64,000 nucleotides of DNA from Spirometra erinaceieuropaei (lineage: Eukaryota > Platyhelminthes > Cestoda > Diphyllobothriidea > Diphyllobothriidae): NCBI GenBank assembly GCA_902702965.1, contig CACRXP010000616.1:233468-297467 (forward strand). Direction: 5' to 3'. A program made the position numbers and the translations under genes. Position 1 is the first letter of the stretch, and each line of letters opens with the position of its first letter. Positions 57,801-64,000 of the stretch are shown here, piece after piece. The notes under the pieces were generated by a model. The model was given only the letters and a program-made list of their open reading frames with translations, made no database searches and was not told the DNA's origin.

Positions 57801-59265
57801 AGACTGACCACTCATGATCATCCGGCATTTATATAACCAGCTGAAAACTGACTTTTTGAAGACTGTGGACTGCCGTAATCAATAAGGCACCTGCACAAAA
57901 TGCCTACGCCAGTCAGGGTGAACAGACACGAGGCATTGACAATAATGACGATACAATTCCAGCCTAACCTGAGCGAAGAAGATGTTATAAAAAGCTATTT
58001 TTTCACCCGAATATCGCTTAGTACAACAGAGGGAAGAGGTTGGTCTCCATTTCTTCCCTTGTTGCTAGAGTTCAGTGGTAAGGAGCATTTTTGCAGGCAA
58101 ACGTGAAACTTCTCAGCAAGCTTATTTAAACAGGGACAGTGTTAAACCGCCGTGTATTGCCAGACCCAAACAAAAGTTGAAGAAACACCTTTTGTAGTTA
58201 GCGTCATTCCGTTTTATGCTGTTTTATGTCCGACTCTCCTCGCAGTACTGACCTATGTGTGTGTCCCTTCATTGTCTAGTTTCAGTCTAATGCAAAGTGC
58301 AGAACACATTCCAGCAAGGTCTGAAGCATCTTAAAGCGTCTTACTGCTGGGACAGTCGATACCCGTAGCCACTCTGTACGCTGAGGTACTTACCTGTGCT
58401 GATTTCTGCTATATTTCTCATAATTCCTTCATTTTAAATAGTCTGTCACATCTTGTGCGTTCCGCCGAGTCTCAACCATGCAGATTGCTCTGGCTTGTTG
58501 GCCAATTAGCTTTACTCAGTTTACACCTGACCTCTCGAAAGAAGTCCTTGTTCCGTTAATCGTGGGTCCCATACTAGGCATGTCGATCCTGAAAGCTAAC
58601 ATCCTCCTGTATTAGGCCGACTACTTTTGCCCTGCGTGCTTATGTCGGCTCCGATAAGACTGCAGTTCTGTACTGACTATGCTCCTGGGCCTGTCTCTCC
58701 TCTAAACCGTCTTTTTCGTTGTCAGTGCGGCAACTACTGGGCCGATGACGGCGAGCTGAACCTCCTGCGTATGGAGGGCTATCGGTATGTGCGGCTGCCA
58801 CTGCGCGACAACGACATCTACTTCCTGCCACGCAATGTGGTGCACCAGTTTAAGACTGTCTCTGCAGTTACCAGTATAGCTTGGCACGCACGTCTGGCCT
58901 CCTACTACTCCCCTGAACCCTCGACCTCCAGTTCAGTCGAGGAAGTTGCCCCCTGTCCCACCTCGCCGTGTCTGCTCGTTAACTCACCATCTCTACTCTG
59001 TGCCTCGACTGAGTCGGTGGCCCACCATGCCAAGGCGAAACCGCATCCCCCTAAGCGCCCCCGTTTGAGTGCCCCGACGGCCCCATGCAGCAATGGTGAC
59101 AGCTCAGTCGTAACTGACCAGCCCGCCGCCGACACTGGAGACAGCCAGCCGAACAGAGTTGAACGTCTGAAGCTGGAGGCTACCGATCCCTCTACTGTTG
59201 CGGCCCACTCCGTGATCACAAAGGAGGACGTTGATCTCGCGAATTCCGACCAGAACCCTCTTTGA
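48002..59265 (+). CDS. RSBN1-like: RSBN1/DPY-21-like JmjC-type protein, three exons (gene overview)
   Basis: Exons 48002-48834, 56670-57018 and 58726-59265 join in phases 2/2 and 0/0 to give about 573 codons. The product aligns end to end, from memory, with round spermatid basic protein 1 (RSBN1/RSBN1L) and C. elegans DPY-21, a JmjC-type histone H4K20me2 demethylase. Family hallmarks are present: [88 protein letters not shown] and [20 protein letters not shown]. The candidate iron ligands, a HAD triad near residues 308-310 and His434, are kept. The long basic N-terminus of vertebrate proteins is missing or lies in unseen upstream exons. Confidence 0.92.
49850..49930. repeat. Possible family R repeat piece
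   Basis: The stretch GCAGACGCTGCACAAGTCC resembles GTGGGCGCTGCACAAGTCA at about 62,034. The match is short and only suggestive. Confidence 0.3.
50398..50438. other. Assembly gap (41 N)
   Basis: A run of 41 undetermined bases inside RSBN1-like intron 1. True size is unknown; no coding sequence is predicted to be affected. Confidence 0.99.
52128..53460 (-). mobile_element. Collapsed Ty3/gypsy-like LTR retrotransposon
   Basis: Two direct repeats of about 187 bp (52128-52314 and 53275-53460) begin TGTAGC. They share CGTAGCAAGCACA(C/T)GAGAT, GGGC(T/C)TTATTCATCT, ACAATTGACGTACTGGA and AGTAGATAAGATGGAATT. They enclose ~960 bp encoding the integrase C-terminal part on the minus strand. No gag, protease or RT is present. 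The repeats look like LTRs or LTR parts, and they differ at perhaps one base in seven. The element is old and internally deleted. Confidence 0.75.
52445..53100 (-). pseudogene. Integrase C-terminal fragment of gypsy-like pol
   Basis: The frame contains [20 protein letters not shown], the usual end of the integrase catalytic core in Ty3/gypsy and relatives. Then come [20 protein letters not shown] (usually TNxTPxE-like) and PGRVLLKK with [20 protein letters not shown], the SH3-like tail. The catalytic DDE residues upstream are not in frame; the region beyond 53,100 reads as a continuation with disruptions. Confidence 0.85.
53461..55370. other. Intron sequence without recognised features
   Basis: Part of RSBN1-like intron 1. 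Nothing coding was recognised on either strand. Confidence 0.5.
55376..55490 (+). repeat. Dispersed repeat family R, copy 1
   Basis: CGATCATCCTGCCGTTGTCT, TGCCATTGGAG and GGTAGGTGGGGAGGCGGGAG match CGATCCTCCCGTCATTGTCT, TGCCATCGGAG and GGTAGGTGGAGGAGGAGAGAG at 61,975. Further on, CTAATTCACGTGCAATTCAC matches CTAATTCACGCGCAAGTCAC at 60,519. The same modules thus occur at three places. The element class is unknown. Confidence 0.6.
56670..57018 (+). CDS. RSBN1-like: RSBN1-like exon 2
   Basis: The acceptor TTTTTTTCAG ends at 56669. The first base completes an Arg codon from exon 1, then [18 protein letters not shown] follows, then [17 protein letters not shown]. The HAD here matches the HxD pair that binds Fe(II) in DPY-21-type proteins, by family knowledge. 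[12 protein letters not shown] comes next, then a low-complexity insert including six threonines from an (ACC)n run near 56,840-56,856. Then [20 protein letters not shown] and DIMEPPASQ lead to donor GTACAC at 57019 (phase 0). Confidence 0.93.
57019..58725 (+). other. RSBN1-like intron 2
   Basis: A 1.7-kb intron between phase-0 sites. Its open frames (57117-57479 and others) have no recognisable content. Confidence 0.8.
58726..59265 (+). CDS. RSBN1-like: RSBN1-like exon 3 (last)
   Basis: The acceptor CGTTGTCAG ends at 58725. The exon reads [40 protein letters not shown] and [20 protein letters not shown]. This is the most conserved block of the family, containing the distal iron-binding His (about residue 434, NVVHQFK). 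A ~130-residue tail rich in Ser, Pro and Ala follows, with a basic [10 protein letters not shown] patch that could be a nuclear signal. The frame ends at the TGA, 59263-59265. Confidence 0.95.
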   Translation, partial: CGNYWADDGELNLLRMEGYRYVRLPLRDNDIYFLPRNVVHQFKTVSAVTSIAWHARLASYYSPEPSTSSSVEEVAPCPTSPCLLVNSPSLLCASTESVAHHAKAKPHPPKRPRLSAPTAPCSNGDSSVVTDQPAADTGDSQPNRVERLKLEATDPSTVAAHSVITKEDVDLANSDQNPL

Positions 59266-60480
59266 GGACGCATCTGTGGCGGAGACAGCCTAGTAGAGGA
59301 GTGGCTCCGTGTGTCCAGCACTCCACCCCCCCCCCCTCCTTTTGTTATCCCACCACCCCCATAATGAGTAGTTTTTCTGCTCGCTCCTATTTTTCTCCGC
59401 GTGTTATGACGTAAAAGGAAAAGGCAGCTTTTTTACCCAAAAAACACTGCACATAAACCCGTTTTGCCTCCAGTCCCATTTGTGCATTTCTCAGGGATTT
59501 GTCTTTTTGATCAGACTCTCCCTGTTCATACGGTAATTTTCTGTCTATTATCTTGTACTTTGTTGTCGTCCTCTGTCGTAATCATCTCGGATATCACTTC
59601 TGTGCACTGACTTCGGAGCATTTGTCGTTTTTTTTTCAATTTAACTTTCTGGTACTTTCGTATTTCACTTCATAGTCACGCTCTTAATACTACGGTGTTA
59701 CGCATTTCTTCCCATACATTAAAGTCTTGGCACATCCTCGTGAGCCATGTTCATGAGCCAACTGCTCAGGACTCAGTTCCTGTCGGCTTAGCGAGCCTGC
59801 GCGACGCCAAGACAGCCGCTGTTCATGATTGCAGACTTCAGCTTACGCTTTTCCTCTATTTTCCACGCTTGACTTTCGGGTTTTGGCTATTTACCAAGTA
59901 ACTCCGTGGTTCCTAGCACACCTTTCTTCTCCATTTATGGTTTATTGTCTTTCACCGCTTCCTTGTGAGTTGGGAGTTTTTGGAGTCAGTGCGTTCTGCT
60001 CAATATAGAAAATGGTATCCAGTCGACTGAGGTGTCTAATTTAGGACACAAAATTTCCATAGAGCCTGGTGCTCGTGAACTTGATTTCGAAGTAGTTCCT
60101 CAGATGGTTTTATCTGTTGAGTGGTCAGAATCGGTAACCTATGGTAGACAGGTTTTGTAAGGAACGTCCTGAAAACATTTAAGGGGCCCGCAAGCTGTGT
60201 TATTCTCCATTTAAAACACCCCAGTCTCGAAGATGAAAATGAACCAAATAGGCGTTGAGCAGTGTCGTTGCGCAAGGGCGGGATTGATTAGCAAGACTAG
60301 CGAAGTCGGTGCGAAACCCACTTTTGTTGATTAAAATCCTGGTTAGGTGTTTTTTGTGGACTAGAGGGTGTCATGTTACGCCTAGGCGGGGGTCCAACCG
60401 CGCCAGCCACCTGTGCCCTCCCGCCATCGGTCTTCTTGGCTTTGTCTTGAGACTGGGCTCAGGCGGGAAAAGAGGGGGGA
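59266..60480 (+). other. RSBN1-like 3' UTR and flank
   Basis: Pyrimidine-rich DNA after the stop, with C-rich and T-rich runs near 59,320 and 59,626. No AATAAA was seen; ATTAAA at 59,717 could serve as a poly(A) signal. No further gene was recognised. Confidence 0.4.
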
Positions 60481-60600
60481 GTGTGGTGCATGCTGTATAA
60501 GTCTACTTTCACTTTCAGCTAATTCACGCGCAAGTCACCTTGCTGTGGAGCACACGGTGGGAGTCGTCAGCAACGACGGTCGTGCTGTCGTCGGCCACCC
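60480..60600 (+). repeat. Dispersed repeat family R, copy 2
   Basis: CTAATTCACGCGCAAGTCAC followed by GTGGAGCACACGGTGGGAGT matches modules of copy 1 (CTAATTCACGTGCAATTCAC, then GGCACAGAGTGGACGTGGTC). Confidence 0.5.
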
Positions 60601-61960
60601 TCTGGTTGTGCGTCCGAGAGGGGTTCAATGTCATGCTCCCATGTTCCAGTATCAGGGTGCGATTATTGGGCATACAGGTCACTTCCCCATGCGATTTTAT
60701 ATCAGGCCTGAACAGTTGCGATTCACAAAAGTCAGTTGGCATCAGTGGACAGTACCGATTAGTCACTGTCGACATTTTAGAATTTATTAGAAGTTAAAGC
60801 GCTCGTTGGGACAAGTGCTTTATTCGCCGGACGTTTTGGATTCCCACTTGAACCCATCACCAGATACGGTGAAAGGAACGGGTTAGAATCGTCTAAATCC
60901 TTTTACTGCTTCTGAGTCCTGCCGCACCGATTGATAACCATCGTTTTGGGTGAGTCGTTTGTAGAATTATGGAGGACTTTTCGGCATAGAGTTGTTTTGC
61001 CCTGGTTCGACTCATTTTCCTCGTTTAAATCTTTTAAGCCAGTCAAGGCCTTATTCATGAATGTAAATTAGTGTTCGGACTTCAGACTCGGGAACTGGTC
61101 AAAACCTCCCTAGGTATTTAAGTTGGTTGCAGCAGGTTAGTCGCCACATGCTCCCCCCCCCTGCGATTTAAATAGATAACATTGTCGCTTTGAATCTTCA
61201 CTGGTTTATCCTATGAAACTGACGTCAAAGTGGGCAGATTCATACCTACCTAGATGCTGCCAGCCAGAAACTGAAAATTATTCTACTAACTAGTGTAAAC
61301 TGGTCAAATCTGAATAGGAAGCGGTCTGGGAACCCAAAAGCTCTCGAATAGCTTAACCGTGACATCCTTGAAGTCGCCTATAGCATGAGCAATTGTGCTC
61401 CCTCAAAAGTGCGGGGGCTTGTCGAATTAGCCATGCAGACTCTTTAGCATAATATAACTGAAAGAGACGATTTCCGTTATCGGTCGGCCATTGAGATACT
61501 GACTGGATGGAATGTTCACGAATGCGCGCCCTCGTCATCTCCGGCTTACATAGCGGCACGGCCACGTCGAAAGATGGCTCATGTTCATATAAGCTGGATG
61601 GGAATGGGTTCTAATGAAGGCTTTTCACCGAACTAGTTATTAGGATATAACTCTGTTGGCTTAATCAGCGACGTTCTGCCCTGGTCCAGTTGTTTAGTAG
61701 TAACATCTGTGGTACTTCATCAATATCTACCGCAGATCCCAGGGAGTCGACTATGTCTATAAGAGTATACTGTGTGCATATGGGATGACTGCCTTACAAA
61801 CTGACACTCAGACTAAATGTCCTCTTAGCGTGGTCCTTATAACCGTCTCATGGGCGTGATATCCAAGCTGTCTCTCTAGGAAGGCCCGGCACATACTGGC
61901 GGGGACCAGGTCACGTGTTGTACGCGAAGGCGGATTGTTTGGCTTTACCCGCCACTGCGC
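60601..61960. other. No recognised feature
   Basis: No coding region, RNA gene or repeat boundary was recognised. A C8 run lies near 61,152. Confidence 0.4.
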
Positions 61961-61969
61961 CTGGGCCCA

Positions 61970-62060
61970 CGTCCGATCCTCCCGTCATTGTCTTGCCATC
62001 GGAGGTGGGTAGGTGGAGGAGGAGAGAGTGCCGTGGGCGCTGCACAAGTCAGGTCAATCG
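61970..62060 (+). repeat. Dispersed repeat family R, copy 3
   Basis: Matches copy 1 over CGATCCTCCCGTCATTGTCT through GGTAGGTGGAGGAGGAGAGA. It is followed by a GCGCTGCACAAGTC module also seen near 49.88 kb. Confidence 0.55.
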
Positions 62061-62509
62061 TGATACCGTTAGAGGGTGTGGTAGCGTATAAGCATCGGTT
62101 TCCGTAAATGCCTCATCAGCAGGCGCCTGATTTCTTAGTAATGGCTACTGTTGTTGCTTATGACTAATGTGCCAGTTGATTTTCCGCAATCCGGCCTTAT
62201 TCAATATAACATCAGAATTTATGAGAGAGGGAGCGAAAGAGAGAACAAAAATCGCCTTATTTTGAATGCATAGATTAAAAATTGTCTGCGAAAAAACGAG
62301 CTCCATTCACTATGGACATAGTATAATTTAACAACAACGCCTACACGGAAAGGAACAACCGTTACGGGGACAATTCAATTTTTAGCGTCTGTAATTCGGT
62401 CTCCACATGTGGATTAATTTGAGGTCAAGTTGTCCAAAGTGGGTTTAAAAGTCGAAATGTCAGCAGGCGAGGCACGAGAATGCGTTTGAGGCATCTGACC
62501 CTGCAGACT

Positions 62510-62785
62510 CTGTGATGGGTATAATGCTATTACCGACAAAGAATTCTAACTAACAGGTCGCGAGTTCGAGCCGCGGGTGTGCCACACTTCGGGTTTGGGT
62601 ATGACTGGCTGACGACGGCTAATAAGCCAGAAGTGGCCATTCCAGTCTCCCTTGTCTTTGTCGGTAATATCATTCTGCCTATATATCATGCGCCGCTGTG
62701 CGGCTGCTGGTTGGGATCGAGAGAGAGCTCATAAGGCACAACGGAACGAGTGAATTCCGTAAGAACGATCGTTGAGCGCCCCCCC
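62510..62785 (+). repeat. tRNA-like SINE copy (family S), permuted
   Basis: Contains a B-box-like GGTCGCGAGTTCGAGCC at about 62,557. The shared body follows (GGCTGACGACGGCTAATAAG, GGCCATTCCAGTCTCCC and CATTCTGCC). Then come ~50 bp of other sequence and the AAGGCACAACGGAACGAGTG block. In the copy at 18.1-18.4 kb that block lies before the A box, so the order is permuted. The A box region here is eroded. Confidence 0.7.
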
Positions 62786-64000
62786 CCTCCACCATTCTGT
62801 GATGGGTGCCCAGTCAGGGCGGCCAGTTTCGTAGAAGCACAGTTGCAGTGCTGGTTATCCCATACTAACCCAAGTACGAGCCTGTCGCGTCGGTTAAAGC
62901 CATGGGCAAGCCCCAAAATTTACGACCTTCAAGCCAAGTCCCGAGTAGGAGGAAGAGAAGTTATGCGCCAGTAGAAGGAGAATTATGGTCTGTACCGAAT
63001 GGTGGAACCATGCGCTCGAGCGAGTTGGCAACCGGACGAGAGACACATATCCCGCGCCGCCAGAGCAGGCGTCCGAGTGCCTTGAAGTTAGCCGGTCGAT
63101 TGATATAACTTTGCTTGGCCGAACACTAGACAGAGCCTCTCGATGTTAGGGATTGGATAGACTCGATGAGTGCATTGTACAAAGACTTGGCATGTCAAAC
63201 GAACGACTGCTGTTGCGCTTACCTGCAAGTATGCGCCAGACAGAGATGGAATTTTGCAGCAGATGACTGGAGTATGGTCACTACATGCGATGCTGATCGC
63301 TGGGGCCACAATCTGGTAGGTATTTGAATTGGCGGGAGCAACCAAATTCAGGGCAAATAGCGTATTTCTTCAAACTCACTGAAGATGTATGAGAAATCTG
63401 ATACGTTTAGGGGAACGAGACCGATGCATGCTTTCAGAAGGCATAGCCCTAACCCGAAAATCGGAAACCATTAACCGGTACCCTAATCCTAACCTCAGAC
63501 GTAAAATGGAAGCCAAATGGGTCAGATGTGATTATGGAACCCCACAAAACAGCCCCAGTAAACAAACCCCCCAGCCACCTGTAATACGGGTCCTGGCTAC
63601 CAACTGCGATCTAGCCGTTCGGTTTTCGCCAATGCTAATTCATTTGAATTGAGATTATGATGCAGCACAATCTCGTATTCGCCTATGCATCATCTTGTCC
63701 ATCTGTTGTTAATGTTTGATTTTCAGAATCCTGGGCTTCAGGGCTGCACCTGCCGCCCTAATAGCACCTCGATATCGACGTGGTATACTCATATCACCAC
63801 CTGTCGAGATGTATGCTCAGTTCGTTCTCATTGATTGGCCGGTGTTTTGCATCTCCTCTGTGACTGGCTAGCGGTTTTGTTGTGCTGCGTTTGTGTCACG
63901 CAAAAGGCGCCATTACGCTTTACTGTGCCGTGGCGTGCGTCTGCGCCTTTCTTTATCGTCGTTCATTTTATTTCTTCTGTTGTTTGTATACCTTTTGAAG
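62786..64000. other. No recognised gene; minor telomere-like patch
   Basis: A short telomere-like stretch (AGCCCTAACCCGAAAATC and CCCTAATCCTAACC) lies at 63,445-63,495. TTTTCAG at 63,720-63,726 could be an acceptor, but the following frames show no recognisable protein. Confidence 0.35.

Overview
This is eukaryotic nuclear DNA: two widely spaced, intron-rich genes, both on the + strand, in a sea of degraded retrotransposons. The style (non-LTR elements dominating, TTAGGG-like telomeric debris, tRNA-like SINEs, long introns, small exons) suggests a flatworm. My guess is a tapeworm of the Diphyllobothriidea type; that guess rests on general familiarity, not on a search. I see no prokaryotic gene layout, no rRNA and no CRISPR.

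Region 1 (about 4.9-17.3 kb): the 3' part of a class-5-like semaphorin gene. Six exons with matching splice phases encode the second half of the sema domain, a PSI domain, two thrombospondin type-1 repeats (TSRs), a transmembrane helix and a cytoplasmic tail ending in a stop. Earlier exons were not found and probably lie upstream of the window or in the unexplained first 4.9 kb. A foldback element with telomere-like filler lies in one intron.

Region 2 (about 18-47.5 kb): a retrotransposon graveyard. Two non-LTR families with apurinic-type endonuclease plus reverse transcriptase (CR1/Jockey-like) account for most of it. Family 1 has one copy (about 29.1-33.4 kb, minus strand) with an unbroken 973-codon ORF2 and a nearly complete ORF1. 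It sits inside a family 2 element, whose two halves lie at 27.1-29.1 kb and 33.4-36.5 kb. A ~790-bp near-identical inverted pair (25.5-26.3 and 45.3-46.1 kb) brackets this block.

Region 3 (about 48.0-59.3 kb): an RSBN1/DPY-21-like gene (JmjC-type, H4K20me2 demethylase family). It has three recognised coding exons whose splice phases match, separated by introns of 7.8 and 1.7 kb. The first intron carries an assembly gap and a collapsed Ty3/gypsy-like LTR element.

Region 4 (about 59.3-64 kb): no recognised gene; dispersed repeats including a tRNA-like SINE copy.

The two host genes have no obvious functional link (axon-guidance-type receptor/ligand; chromatin demethylase). I found no convincing new multi-gene system. 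The most notable items are the near-intact element and its nested insertion, the inverted pair, the conserved 3'-terminal hairpins of the retroelements, and the reduced TSR array of the semaphorin.
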